This document shows positions 15,900 through 25,012 of a stretch of DNA of 46,039 nt, one piece after another. The notes under the pieces are model-generated. The model worked only from the letters and a program-made list of their open reading frames with translations. It had not been told where the DNA came from and searched no databases. Source of the stretch: Myceligenerans pegani (GTDB lineage: Bacteria; Actinomycetota; Actinomycetes; Actinomycetales; Cellulomonadaceae); assembly GCF_014892515.1 (NCBI RefSeq), contig NZ_JADBGR010000108.1:1-46039 (forward strand). The letters are read 5' to 3'. Position 1 is the stretch's first letter. Every line of letters starts with the position of its first letter. The position numbers were made by a program, and so were the translations under genes.

Positions 15900-18581
15900 T
15901 CACGACACGGTCTCACGCATTACGGTGCGGAACACGTACGGCAGGATGCCGCCGTGCCGTACGTACTCGGCCTCCCGCTCGGTGTCGATGCGCACCAGGG
16001 CGCGCATCTGCGTGGCGCGACCCTGCGTGCACACGCGAACGGTCACCGTCGCGCCTGGGCGGAGGTCCCCGGCGGGCCATAGCACGTCCAGGCGTGTGTC
16101 GTGGCCGAGGTCCGGGACGATCTGGTCGTCGGGGAGCTCAAGGGGCAGCACGCCCATCTGCACCAGGTTGGTCCGGTGAATGCGTTCGAACGACCTGGCC
16201 AGCACAGCGCGTACGCCGAGCAACGCCGTGACCTTCGCGGCCCAGTCCCGCGAGGAGCCGCTGCCGTACTGCGCCCCAGCCACGATGACCAGGGGTGTAC
16301 CGGCACGTGCATAGGACTCGGCCGCCTCGAAGACGGACACGACCCTGCCGGTGACGTCATGGGCGAGGCCTCCTGGCCGATCCGGCAGCAGGAGGTTGCG
16401 TAGCGCGGGGTTGGAGAAACCACCGCGGCGCATAACCTCGAAGTTGCCGCGCCTGGAGGCGTAGGTGTTCAGGTCCCGCCGGGTGACTCCCAGACCGGCC
16501 AGATACCGTCCCGCCGGGCTCGACGTGGGAATCCGTCCCGCCGGGCTGATGTGGTCGGTGGTCACCGAGTCACCGAAGTGCGCCAGCACCCGCGCGTCGA
16601 GGATGTCGCCCGCACCGGGCGGGTCGGTGTCGACCTGCTCGAGGAACGGAGGCCGGCGGACGTACGTCGAGTCCGGCTGCCAGGCGAAGCGCACCCCGCC
16701 CGGCACGTCGACGCCGGCCCACCGGGAATCGCCTTCGAGCGGATCATCCAGCGAGGTGTCGTACAGGTCCGGCTTCACCGCGGCGTCGACGGCCGCGTGG
16801 ATCTCGGCGTCGTCGGGCCATATCTCGGCCAGGTGGACCGGGCGTCCGTCCCGGCCGGTTCCGAGCGGCTCTCGCGTCAGGTCGCGATCGACGGTCCCCG
16901 CCAGGGCATAGGCCACCACCAGTGGCGGCGAGGCGAGGTAGTTCAGCCCGACGTCGTTGTGGATGCGCCGGTCGAAGTTGCGGTTGCCGGACAGCACCGC
17001 GGCAACGGTGACGCCGTCGTGCACTGCACGACCGGCGGCCGGAAGGAGGTCACCGGAATTGCCGATGCATGTCATGCAGCCGTAGCCGACGGTATGAAAA
17101 CCGAGCTCGTCCAGATACTGATCGAGGCCCGTACGGTGCAGGTAACTGGTGACGGCCCGCGAGCCCGGCGCCAGACTGGTCTTGACCCAAGGTGGGGTGC
17201 TCAGGCCACGCCGGCGCGCGTTGCGAGCGAGCAGCCCGGCCGCGACCATGACGTGCGGGTTCGCCGTGTTGGTGCACGAGGTGATAGCCGCGATGGCGAC
17301 CGCGCCGTCCGGGACGGCCGGCTCGCGGGCGGCCCCGTGTGCCCGACCTCCTCCGGGCCTGCCCGCGCGGACGGCAGAAGCGTCGGTACCCCTCGGGTCG
17401 GGCGCCTGCTCGGCCGACCGTGCTGCTCGGTCGGATCGGAATGCGGCGGCGACCCCGGCCAGGCTCATTCGGTCCTGCGGCCGTCCGGGGCCGGCAACCG
17501 ACGCCTCGACCCGGGACAGGTCGATCACGAGCCGCTCGTCGTAGTGCACCCTCAAGCCCGGGTCGTGCCAGAGCAACTGCTCCTTGCAGTAGGCCTCGAC
17601 GGCCGCCACGTGGTCGGGTGACCGGCCGGTCAGCCGCAGATACGCCAGCGTGACGTCGTCGACGGCGAAGAGCCCGCAGGTGGCGCCGTACTCCGGAGCC
17701 ATGTTGGCGATGGTGGCGCGCGTCTCGAGGGTCAGGGCGTCGGCCCCGGCCCCGAAGAACTCCACGATCGAACCCACGACACCATGGGCGCGCAGCCGTT
17801 GGGTCAGGGTGAGCACCAGGTCGGTTGCTGTCACCCCCGCGACCAGCGCGCCGGTGAGCTCGACCCCGACCACCGGCGGGACACGCACCGCCACCGGCAG
17901 GCCCAGCATTGCCGCCTCCGCCTCGATCCCGCCGATGCCCCAGCCGAGGACGCCGAGACCGTTGATCATGGTGGTGTGGGAATCGGTGCCGAGGCACGTG
18001 TCCGGGAACGCCCACCCGTCCCGGCGCTCCACGACGCGTGCCAGCCGTTCGAGGTTGATCTGATGCATGATCCCCGCACCCGGCGGGATGACCCGTAGCC
18101 CGTCGAACCGGGATCCCCATCGCAAGAACCGGTAACGCTCGGTGTTACGGGCGTACTCGAGGTCGATGTTGCGCTCGCGTGCATCGGGTCGGGTGGAGTG
18201 ATCCGTGGCGACCGAGTGATCGACCGTGAGCTCGGCGGGCACCACGACCTTGACGACGGCGGGGTCGCCGCCGTTGTCCGCAACGGCGTCGCGCAGAGCG
18301 GCCAGGTCGGTCAGGAGGGGCACGCCGTTGGTGTCGTGCAGGAAGATCCGGGACGGACGGAAATCGACTTCTGGGCGGTCGGTGTCGCGGTCGAGCAGGG
18401 AGGCGATCTGCGCGGCCGTGACGTTCTCGCCGTCCTCGTGCCGGAGCAGGTTCTCCAGGATGATCTTGGTCGACAGCGGCAGGCGTTCCACGCCGGGCAG
18501 TGCGGTCAGCCGATGGATCTGGTGTCGGACGCCGGCGAGATCGAGCCGGGCGAGAGTGCCGAAGCTGTCGCGACCGCTCAT
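15900..18581 (-). CDS. aconitate hydratase, AcnA-type
   Basis: This 893-residue [4Fe-4S] enzyme should interconvert citrate or a related tricarboxylate with its isomer through a cis-aconitate-type intermediate. The ATG at 18581 overlaps the stop of the SGNH hydrolase gene (ATGA). Active-site and cluster motifs are present: VDHSVATDHS, GTDSHTTMINGLGVLGWG, cluster cysteines in SCTNTANP and GCMTCIGNSG, GAQYGSGSSRDWAAK and ARSFERIHRTNL. A low-complexity Ala/Gly/Arg linker (about 397-440) before the SCTN motif is longer than usual. An aconitase as the last gene of an RpiR-led accessory operon is unlike the housekeeping acn locus, so this is probably a second, pathway-specific copy. Confidence 0.9.
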   Translation of the reverse strand: MSGRDSFGTLARLDLAGVRHQIHRLTALPGVERLPLSTKIILENLLRHEDGENVTAAQIASLLDRDTDRPEVDFRPSRIFLHDTNGVPLLTDLAALRDAVADNGGDPAVVKVVVPAELTVDHSVATDHSTRPDARERNIDLEYARNTERYRFLRWGSRFDGLRVIPPGAGIMHQINLERLARVVERRDGWAFPDTCLGTDSHTTMINGLGVLGWGIGGIEAEAAMLGLPVAVRVPPVVGVELTGALVAGVTATDLVLTLTQRLRAHGVVGSIVEFFGAGADALTLETRATIANMAPEYGATCGLFAVDDVTLAYLRLTGRSPDHVAAVEAYCKEQLLWHDPGLRVHYDERLVIDLSRVEASVAGPGRPQDRMSLAGVAAAFRSDRAARSAEQAPDPRGTDASAVRAGRPGGGRAHGAAREPAVPDGAVAIAAITSCTNTANPHVMVAAGLLARNARRRGLSTPPWVKTSLAPGSRAVTSYLHRTGLDQYLDELGFHTVGYGCMTCIGNSGDLLPAAGRAVHDGVTVAAVLSGNRNFDRRIHNDVGLNYLASPPLVVAYALAGTVDRDLTREPLGTGRDGRPVHLAEIWPDDAEIHAAVDAAVKPDLYDTSLDDPLEGDSRWAGVDVPGGVRFAWQPDSTYVRRPPFLEQVDTDPPGAGDILDARVLAHFGDSVTTDHISPAGRIPTSSPAGRYLAGLGVTRRDLNTYASRRGNFEVMRRGGFSNPALRNLLLPDRPGGLAHDVTGRVVSVFEAAESYARAGTPLVIVAGAQYGSGSSRDWAAKVTALLGVRAVLARSFERIHRTNLVQMGVLPLELPDDQIVPDLGHDTRLDVLWPAGDLRPGATVTVRVCTQGRATQMRALVRIDTEREAEYVRHGGILPYVFRTVMRETVS

Positions 18582-19354
18582 GACGCGCCCTCCCTGCCGG
18601 TAGGGGTACTGGTGAGTGCGGCGGCGATGAGCCGGGCCAGCTCGGGGATGAGCATGTCGTAGGCCTGGGCGGTGAGGTGGATGCCGTCTTCCTCCAGCGG
18701 CTCGAGGTCCGGGCGGCGAGCCAGCAGCCCCGGCGTGTCGAGACTCCAGAGGGCGCCGGCCGCGTCGCGCAGCACGTCGCGGTAGCGGTCGAGCACGACG
18801 TTCCGTCGTCCGGGCGGGAGGTCGGCTTCGCTCGTGGCGGCTTCCGCGCCGGTGTCGGGTGCCGTGGCCGGGTGGCCCGTTTCGCGGACCATGGGTGGCA
18901 GGAAGCCCACCAGGCCGGCGCCGATGAACGCGGCGCGGATCGACGCGACGTTCCGCGCGAACGCGTCCAGGGGCACGAGCCGTCCCGGTACGCAGTCGTT
19001 CATGCCGACCGAGAGAACGACGACGGCGGGCGTGCACCGGGCCATGACCGGTCCGCGTCGCGCGGAGTGTGCGCTGTTCCATCCACCGGCCGCACAGTTG
19101 AGGACCATGACCGAATACGGAGCGCCGTCAGCCGCGAGCGCTGCTTCCACCGAGGCCTCGAGGGCGGCGATCCTGGGCCTGGTGAATCGGCCGAGCATGC
19201 TGTCGCCGTACAGCATCACCACGCGCTCGGTTGTGGGGGGCGGCTCTGCCGCAGCTTCGGCGGTGGCAGCTTCGACGATGACAGGTCCGGCCGCGCCGGG
19301 TTCGGCTCCCCAAGGCGTGGCAGTCGCGGGTTGTGATGTCGCCGGTCGGGTCAT
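18578..19354 (-). CDS. SGNH/GDSL-type ester hydrolase
   Basis: This 258-residue hydrolase is expected to cleave an ester or acyl bond. Block I (LYGDSMLGRF, nucleophile Ser52), block II Gly (NCAAGGWN), block III (VGMNDC, Asn119) and block V (DGIHLT, Asp/His) are all present, so it should be active. The ATG at 19354 lies 5 bases after the RpiR stop, and the stop overlaps the aconitase start; the three are one operon. There is no signal peptide (the first 40 residues are Ala/Thr/Pro-rich, not hydrophobic), so it acts in the cytoplasm. The ester substrate is probably the imported compound or an intermediate of it. Confidence 0.85.
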   Translation of the reverse strand: MTRPATSQPATATPWGAEPGAAGPVIVEAATAEAAAEPPPTTERVVMLYGDSMLGRFTRPRIAALEASVEAALAADGAPYSVMVLNCAAGGWNSAHSARRGPVMARCTPAVVVLSVGMNDCVPGRLVPLDAFARNVASIRAAFIGAGLVGFLPPMVRETGHPATAPDTGAEAATSEADLPPGRRNVVLDRYRDVLRDAAGALWSLDTPGLLARRPDLEPLEEDGIHLTAQAYDMLIPELARLIAAALTSTPTGREGAS

Positions 19355-19359
19355 CACGG

Positions 19360-20271
19360 TCAGAACCCGAGTTGCTGACGGACGGTCGTGAGGGTGTGCG
19401 AGGTCTCCAAGGCGTCGGAGCCGTTGGAGGCCGCGACCCCTTGCGCCAGGGCGTCGGCGAGGACCATGGAGGTCAGAGGCTCGCCGGTCAGTCCGGTGGG
19501 CGTGTTGGGGGCGTACAGAGCGACCGAGACCGAGTCGTCCAGCCTCTTCACCAGTTCGTCGCTCACCAGGATGCTCGCTGCCCCGACAGTGCGTGCACGA
19601 TCGAGCAGAACCTTGACGTCGACCGGGAGCCGGCCGGGAGCGAACACGACCACGGCGTCGTCCCGCCCGATGCCGAGCAGGTCGTCGGCGAGGCGGAAGC
19701 CCGAGGAGTGCACAGGGCGGGCGCGGCGCCCGATTCGGCGCAGCTTGAGGGCCAGGTGTTCGGCGACGACGAACGAGGCACCGAAGCCGAAGGCGGTGAC
19801 CTCCCGGGCTGCCAGGAGGATCCGGATCGCGGCCTCGTAGTGGTCCAGGGAGAAGGCCCGGCGCAGCAGCTCGATCCGCTCGGCGGCCTCCGCGGTGACC
19901 TTCTCCCAGACGTCCTGCGGATCGCCGCCGGTCCACTCGATCCTGCGCCTGGCACGTTCCACTGGCGCGATCTCACTCGTGAACGGTCCCGCGACAGAAC
20001 TCTTGAGGTCTGCCAGGCCCGAGTAGCCCAGGCCCTGCAGTGTGCGGATCACCGTCGCGTTGCTGGTGCGCGTCTCCGCCCCGAGCTCCACGGCCGACAT
20101 GTACAACAGCCGCTCCGGGGAGATCTCGGCCAGCACCCGGCACACCGACTGTGCCGCCGGTGACATCCCGTTCCAGTGGTCCCGGATCCGGGATCGGAGG
20201 TCCACGATCCCGCGATTCTTCGTAGCGTCTGTTACAGCAGCGGGTGTTCGTGTACTATCCAGTTCTGTCAT
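19360..20271 (-). CDS. RpiR/MurR-family transcriptional regulator
   Basis: This 303-residue regulator has an N-terminal HTH_6 domain (about 25-100; MSAVELGAETRTSNATVIRT) and a C-terminal SIS domain (about 135-280; VTAFGFGASFVVAEHLALKL, VVVFAPGRLP). SIS domains usually bind phosphosugars, but many RpiR proteins in amino-acid or peptide operons bind other ligands. The palindrome TGTAACGAAGGTTACA overlaps its own ATG and lies in the divergent promoter region. It therefore probably controls both its own operon and the C45/ABC/ornithine operon. Confidence 0.9.
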   Translation of the reverse strand: MTELDSTRTPAAVTDATKNRGIVDLRSRIRDHWNGMSPAAQSVCRVLAEISPERLLYMSAVELGAETRTSNATVIRTLQGLGYSGLADLKSSVAGPFTSEIAPVERARRRIEWTGGDPQDVWEKVTAEAAERIELLRRAFSLDHYEAAIRILLAAREVTAFGFGASFVVAEHLALKLRRIGRRARPVHSSGFRLADDLLGIGRDDAVVVFAPGRLPVDVKVLLDRARTVGAASILVSDELVKRLDDSVSVALYAPNTPTGLTGEPLTSMVLADALAQGVAASNGSDALETSHTLTTVRQQLGF

Positions 20272-20286
20272 GTAACGAAGGTTACA
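20230..20286. promoter_or_regulatory. probable RpiR operator in divergent promoter region
   Basis: A perfect 6-4-6 inverted repeat, TGTAAC-GAAG-GTTACA, spans 20271-20286 and starts at the ATG of the RpiR gene. A second half-site, TGTTACA, lies at 20230-20236 inside the gene. The site sits about 50 bp before the C45 hydrolase start, where it can block or guide transcription both ways. Confidence 0.65.
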
Positions 20287-20337
20287 GGACGCGGTGCTCT
20301 CGTAGCGAGTGGCACACTGGTTGCAAGGGAGATGTCA

Positions 20338-21468
20338 ATGCCGATTCCCCGTGTTGTCGAGGTGTCGAGCGCGTCCGCCTACGAGCGCGGCGTGCAGTAC
20401 GGCACGGCGACGGCCGACCTGGTCGCTCGGTCCGTGGCGTACTACCGTGACGCCTTCGCGCATCAGGCGGGCCTGCAGTGGGACCAGGCGCTGGAGCATG
20501 CCCTGCCCTGGCAGGTCCTCATCCAGGACGCGTTCCCGCACCTGCTCGAGGAGATGCGCGGTATCGCTGACGGCGCGGGGGTGAGTCTGGCGGAGATCGT
20601 CGCCCTCAACTGTCGCGGCGAGATCATCTACGACAACTGGTTCGCCGGGCGCAGGGCGGGCATGCCGACCCGGGACGAGGCCGACGGGTGCACTTCCTTC
20701 GCGCTGACCGGTACCGCGGCCGGGGACGGTCATGTCTACGCCGGACAGAACTGGGACTGGCGGCATGCCGTACGTGACACCGTCGTCGTGCTGCGTGTCG
20801 TCCAGCCGCCCAAGCCCACGTTGATCATGCAGGTCGAGGCCGGGCAGGTCGGCCGGCACGGGGCGAACTCCGCCGGGTTCGCGTTGAACGCCAACGGGCT
20901 GGGCGGCCGTTTCGAGGACAAGGTCGGCATCCCGCAGACCGTGATCCGCCGGGCCGTCCTGGACGCGCACACCATCTCCGATGCGCTCCAGGTCCTGGTC
21001 CGGTCCCGGGCGCACATCGCCAGCAACGCCCTGCTGACCCACCGTGACGGCTTCTCGATCGACCTGGAGACCACCCCGGGCCCGTACGGCTGGGAATACC
21101 CGACCGACGGGCTGCTCGTGCACGGGAATCACTACCAGGCCTTCGTGCCGCCCCAGCTGGCCGACGACCATCGGCCCATGTCCCCGGACTCGCTCCTGCG
21201 CGTGCCACGAGCGCGCGAAGGGCTGGCCCGGGCCGCGGTCCCGGACGCCACCGCCGACGTCCGGGCCGCCGTTCACACCGCCATGTCCGACCACCTCGGT
21301 CACCCCGACGCGCTGTGCGCCCACCCGGACCCCCGGCTGCCGGAGATCGAGCAGTGGTCCACGACGCTGTCGAGCTGCGTCGACCTCACCACCGGCGACT
21401 ACCTCATTGCGGGCGGGCCTCCGTGCGAGAACCCGTTCGAGCTCGTCCCGTTCAACCTCTACAGCTGA
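20338..21468 (+). CDS. C45-family autoproteolytic acyltransferase/amidohydrolase
   Basis: This 376-residue N-terminal-nucleophile hydrolase is of the acyl-CoA:6-aminopenicillanate acyltransferase family. AAGGGA lies 7 bases before the ATG at 20338, which is why that start is chosen over the ATG at 20332. Autocleavage is predicted at Gly117/Cys118 (EADGCTSFAL), exposing Cys118 as the nucleophile; GQNWDW and NANGLGG further on are family hallmarks. Members hydrolyse or form amide bonds between an acyl group and an amino compound. It is the first gene of the ABC-transporter operon and has no signal peptide. The likely job is intracellular hydrolysis of the imported amide. Confidence 0.85.
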   Translation: MPIPRVVEVSSASAYERGVQYGTATADLVARSVAYYRDAFAHQAGLQWDQALEHALPWQVLIQDAFPHLLEEMRGIADGAGVSLAEIVALNCRGEIIYDNWFAGRRAGMPTRDEADGCTSFALTGTAAGDGHVYAGQNWDWRHAVRDTVVVLRVVQPPKPTLIMQVEAGQVGRHGANSAGFALNANGLGGRFEDKVGIPQTVIRRAVLDAHTISDALQVLVRSRAHIASNALLTHRDGFSIDLETTPGPYGWEYPTDGLLVHGNHYQAFVPPQLADDHRPMSPDSLLRVPRAREGLARAAVPDATADVRAAVHTAMSDHLGHPDALCAHPDPRLPEIEQWSTTLSSCVDLTTGDYLIAGGPPCENPFELVPFNLYS

Positions 21469-21529
21469 ACCTCTCAATCGGATCGAATGGCTGGACATGC
21501 CAGCCGGATCCCTCATCCGAGGAGCTAAA

Positions 21530-23188
21530 ATGCCTGGACAATCCCCCCGAAGCAGGCCCGCGGCCGCTGGCGTCGCGAGCACCGTTGCCGGCGTCGTCGC
21601 CGTGCTGGTGACTGCCTGCGGCCCTGCCGCCCCCTCGTCGGACGGGGCAACGTCGCCCCGCGCGGACGTCGCCTTCGGCGCCACCACCCCCGAAGCCGCC
21701 GGGCAGCTCGAGGAGGCGATCTGGCTCACGACGAAGGAGCCCACCAGCCTCGACCTCGACAGCGACGGCGCGAACTCCCACAGTGCCCGGATCATGTCGA
21801 ACGTGTGCGAACGACTGCTGCAGGTGCAGCCCGACCTCAGCCCGCAACCCCACCTGGCTGAGTCCTATGAATGGGCCACTCCGACCACGCTGGTGTTCCA
21901 GTTGCGCCAGGACGTGGTCTTCCACAGCGGCAACCCGATGACCGCGGATGACGTCGTGTGGAGCCTGCGACGTCACGCGGCCGACGGCGCTTCCGAGTCC
22001 GACGAGTACGTCAACGTCGAGACGATCACCAAGACCGGACCGTACGAGGTCACCATCGGCCTGACCCAGCCCGACGCGGTGTTCGTCCAGGCGCTGGCCG
22101 GTGACGCCGGGATCGTGCTGGACCGCACCGTCGTCGAGGAACAAGGTGATGACTACGGCACACCGTCCGGGACGGACGCCTGCTCCGGCCCGTTCCGCCT
22201 GGACTCCTGGCGGTCCGGGCAGGAGATCGTCATCACGAAGGCCGACGACTACTGGAACCCCGAGCGCGCTGCGAAGACCGGCCAGGTGACGTTCCGGTGG
22301 ATGAGCGACGACGCCCTGGTCAACTCGCTCACGACCGGGGAAGCCACCGGCAGCTACCTGGAGAACATCTCGCTGGCAGCGACGCTTGCCGAAGAGGGAC
22401 TGACCGTCTCCCAGGGGCCGGACACCCGCGTGTGGAGCCTGATGGTCACCGAGCGTGGCGGGCTCGAGGATGTCCGGCTGCGCCGGGCGCTGTCGCTGGC
22501 GATCGACCGTGAGGGCATCAACACCGCCGGGTTCTCGGGCCTGGGTCAGCCCTGGAAGGAGCCCGTCGGTTCCGGCGCGTGGTCGTACGAGACCGACGCG
22601 TTCGAGGACGCGTACGACCAGATCGAGGACGCGCCGGCGTCTCCGAGCGACGAGGACATCGCCGAGGCGACACGACTCGTTGAAGAGGCCGCACCCACAC
22701 AGCCTGTCGTGGTCGCGAGCGACGGTACCCCGATCCGCAACGCGATCGCGAACGCCGTGGTCGCCGCGGGCCAGCAGATCGGCCTGCCCACGGAGATCGA
22801 GCAGGTCTCGGTGGCGGAGTACAGCGAGTACTACGCCAACCCCGAGGCGCGAGCCTCCGTCGACATGTTCGCCGACGACTACTTCGTCTCCAAGTTCGAC
22901 CCGGTCGGCTTCTACAAGAACGGTGCGTCCGACTCCTCGGTGCAGTGGCTGCTCGCCGACGACGACTACGACGCGCTGGTCAGCCAGGGCCGCGCCACCC
23001 TCGACGACGCCGAGCGGGCCGACGTCGCGATCGAGATGGCCGCACGCTGGGCCGAGGCGAAGCCGTGGATCAGCCTGGTGGCCAGCCCGAGCACCGTGGC
23101 GATGTCGCCCGAGGTGACCGGTGTCCCCTCGTCCGGCAGCTACTTCTACTATCCCTGGGCGGCAGACCTGGGGTCCGTGGAGGGCTGA
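21530..23188 (+). CDS. peptide ABC transporter substrate-binding lipoprotein (SBP family 5)
   Basis: This 552-residue lipoprotein captures the ligand outside the cell for an Opp/Dpp-type importer. GAGGAG precedes the ATG at 21530. The signal peptide ends in the lipobox LVTAC with lipidated Cys30. The SBP_bac_5 signature appears around 90-150 (LVFQLRQDVVFHSGNPMTAD, DVVWSLRRH) and the second lobe contains RLRRALSLAIDREGIN. Family members bind peptides, but also opines, nickel complexes, glycosides and other small polar molecules. The ligand is therefore best judged from the operon, whose enzymes suggest an ornithine-containing conjugate. Confidence 0.9.
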   Translation: MPGQSPRSRPAAAGVASTVAGVVAVLVTACGPAAPSSDGATSPRADVAFGATTPEAAGQLEEAIWLTTKEPTSLDLDSDGANSHSARIMSNVCERLLQVQPDLSPQPHLAESYEWATPTTLVFQLRQDVVFHSGNPMTADDVVWSLRRHAADGASESDEYVNVETITKTGPYEVTIGLTQPDAVFVQALAGDAGIVLDRTVVEEQGDDYGTPSGTDACSGPFRLDSWRSGQEIVITKADDYWNPERAAKTGQVTFRWMSDDALVNSLTTGEATGSYLENISLAATLAEEGLTVSQGPDTRVWSLMVTERGGLEDVRLRRALSLAIDREGINTAGFSGLGQPWKEPVGSGAWSYETDAFEDAYDQIEDAPASPSDEDIAEATRLVEEAAPTQPVVVASDGTPIRNAIANAVVAAGQQIGLPTEIEQVSVAEYSEYYANPEARASVDMFADDYFVSKFDPVGFYKNGASDSSVQWLLADDDYDALVSQGRATLDDAERADVAIEMAARWAEAKPWISLVASPSTVAMSPEVTGVPSSGSYFYYPWAADLGSVEG

Positions 23189-23191
23189 GCC

Positions 23192-24142
23192 GTGGTCGGG
23201 ATGCTGCGGCGGCTCGGGGGCATGGTTGTGACACTGGCACTCAGCTCGCTGGTGATCTTCGCGAGCCTGTACGCCGCGCCGGGTGACCCCGTGAGCTTCC
23301 TGATCGGGAATCCGGAGAACCTGACACCCGAGCGGGTCGCCGCGGTGCGTGCCGAGTACCACCTGGACGAGCCGTTCGGCACGCAGTACCTGCTGTGGGC
23401 GAACGATGTGCTGCGCGGGGACCTCGGCACGTCGTTCGTCTACCAGCAGCCGGTCGCGGATCTCCTGGGATCGCGGCTTGCGGTGACGGTGACCCTCGTG
23501 GCCTATGCGGCTGTGCTGTTCGTCGTCATCGGCGTACTGCTCGGTGCCGTGTCCGCGCTTCGGCGCGGCACCGTGGTGGACACGATCATCACCGGCGCCA
23601 CCACGTTCGCCACCTCCGTGCCGAACTTCGTCGTGGCGCTCGTGCTGGTGTCGGTCTTCGCCGTACAGCTTCGCTGGTTCGAGGTGACCGGTGACGGCGA
23701 CGGCTTCGCGGACCGGCTCTACCACCTCACGTTGCCGGCGATCGCCCTCGCACTCGGGGCACTGGCCGTCATCACCCGGGTGACCCGGCAGACGATGGTC
23801 GAGCAGCAAAGCCTCGAGCACGTCGAGGTCGCCCGCAGCTTCGGTCTGTCCCCGCCCGCGATCGTGCGCCGGCACGTGCTGCGCAACGCGATCGGCCCGG
23901 TGTTGACGATGAGCGGTCTGACTCTCGCCGGGATGCTCGCCGGCGCCGTCGTCGTCGAGTCGGTCTTCGGGCTCAACGGCATCGGCAGCCTGCTCGTGGA
24001 CTCGATCAACACCCACGACTTCCCGGTCGTGCAGGCAGTCGTGCTGTACATGGTCGTGGCGTACATGGTCGTCACCACGATCATCGACCTGGTCTACCCA
24101 CTCCTGGACGCACGGACCACGACGGGAGGCGACACCCGATGA
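23192..24142 (+). CDS. peptide ABC transporter permease (DppB/OppB type)
   Basis: This 316-residue inner-membrane permease starts at GTG 23192, with GGAGGG seven bases upstream and only three bases after the binding protein stop. There are six predicted transmembrane helices; the first is VVTLALSSLVIFASLYAAP. The cytoplasmic EAA loop reads HVEVARSFGLSPPAIVRRHV and contacts the ATPases. The stop overlaps the next ATG (ATGA). It forms the translocation pore with the following gene product. Confidence 0.93.
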   Translation: MVGMLRRLGGMVVTLALSSLVIFASLYAAPGDPVSFLIGNPENLTPERVAAVRAEYHLDEPFGTQYLLWANDVLRGDLGTSFVYQQPVADLLGSRLAVTVTLVAYAAVLFVVIGVLLGAVSALRRGTVVDTIITGATTFATSVPNFVVALVLVSVFAVQLRWFEVTGDGDGFADRLYHLTLPAIALALGALAVITRVTRQTMVEQQSLEHVEVARSFGLSPPAIVRRHVLRNAIGPVLTMSGLTLAGMLAGAVVVESVFGLNGIGSLLVDSINTHDFPVVQAVVLYMVVAYMVVTTIIDLVYPLLDARTTTGGDTR

Positions 24143-25008
24143 CCCAGAACTCTGCCGCCGCCCCCGCCGTCCGCCCGCTGACCGGTCGCACAGGACGCCG
24201 CCGGCACAACGCCTGGACGGTCCGGCTGTGTGCCGCGATCCTCGTCCTCGTGGTGGCGGTCGCCGTCCTGGCGCCATGGATCACGCCGTACGACCCGTAC
24301 CTGGCGGACTTCGGCTCGCTCTGGTTGCCGCCGAGCCCGGACCACTGGCTCGGCACCGACCAACTCGGCCGGGACATGCTGTCCCGACTGATCGCCGGGG
24401 CTCGGCAGACCATGCTGGGCGCGATCGCCCTGCTCGCCCTGGCCACCGTGGTCGGCGTGACCGTCGGGATCACGGCCGCGTGGCAGCGCGGCTGGGTGGA
24501 CGCCGTGCTGGGACGGGTCACCGACGTGATGTTCGCGTTCCCCGGTCTCCTCTTCGTCATCCTCGTGATCGCCGTCTTCGACAGCGGGACCGGCACGGCC
24601 GTGGTCGGGATGGCACTGGCTTACGCCCCGGCGATCGCCCGATTCACCAGGGCAGTCGCATTGGACGAGCTGGCCCGGCCCTACATCGCCTCCTACCGGC
24701 TCCAGGGCGCGGGCGGGCTGGTCATCTGCGTCCGGTATCTGCTGCCGAACATGGTCTCGACACTACTCGGCTACCTCGTCGTGCTGTTCGGCGAGGGCCT
24801 GATGAGCCTCGCCGCGCTGAACTTCATCGGATTCGGCGCCCAGCCGCCGAGCGCCGACTGGGGCCTCATGGTCGCCGAAGCCCGAAACGGCGTCATCCAG
24901 GGCTACCTCGGTCCCGCTCTGGTACCCGGGCTGACGATCGCCGTGGTGGTGGTGGCGACGAACGTCGTCGGGCTGCACCTGTCCGACAAGCTCGCGGTGA
25001 GGAAGTGA
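24139..25008 (+). CDS. peptide ABC transporter permease (DppC/OppC type)
   Basis: This 289-residue second permease has the cytoplasmic N-terminal extension and first helix typical of DppC (LCAAILVLVVAVAVLAPWIT), then the periplasmic motif HWLGTDQLGRDMLSRLIAGA diagnostic for this subfamily. The coupling loop is IASYRLQGAGGLVICVRYL, somewhat degenerate from the EAA consensus (usually Ala-Arg-x-x-Gly). It is translationally coupled to the permease before it. Confidence 0.93.
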   Translation: MTQNSAAAPAVRPLTGRTGRRRHNAWTVRLCAAILVLVVAVAVLAPWITPYDPYLADFGSLWLPPSPDHWLGTDQLGRDMLSRLIAGARQTMLGAIALLALATVVGVTVGITAAWQRGWVDAVLGRVTDVMFAFPGLLFVILVIAVFDSGTGTAVVGMALAYAPAIARFTRAVALDELARPYIASYRLQGAGGLVICVRYLLPNMVSTLLGYLVVLFGEGLMSLAALNFIGFGAQPPSADWGLMVAEARNGVIQGYLGPALVPGLTIAVVVVATNVVGLHLSDKLAVRK

Positions 25009-25012
25009 GGAC

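Noticed and set aside
18582-19082. Extended aconitase start at 19082
   Set aside because: The extra 167 residues are the SGNH hydrolase gene read out of frame; the ATG at 18581 overlaps the hydrolase stop and begins the conserved aconitase sequence.
21452-24277. A 941-codon minus-strand open frame opposite the ABC transporter genes
   Set aside because: Low-complexity His/Arg/Asp/Gly composition and no motifs; the plus strand encodes a coupled, recognisable operon.
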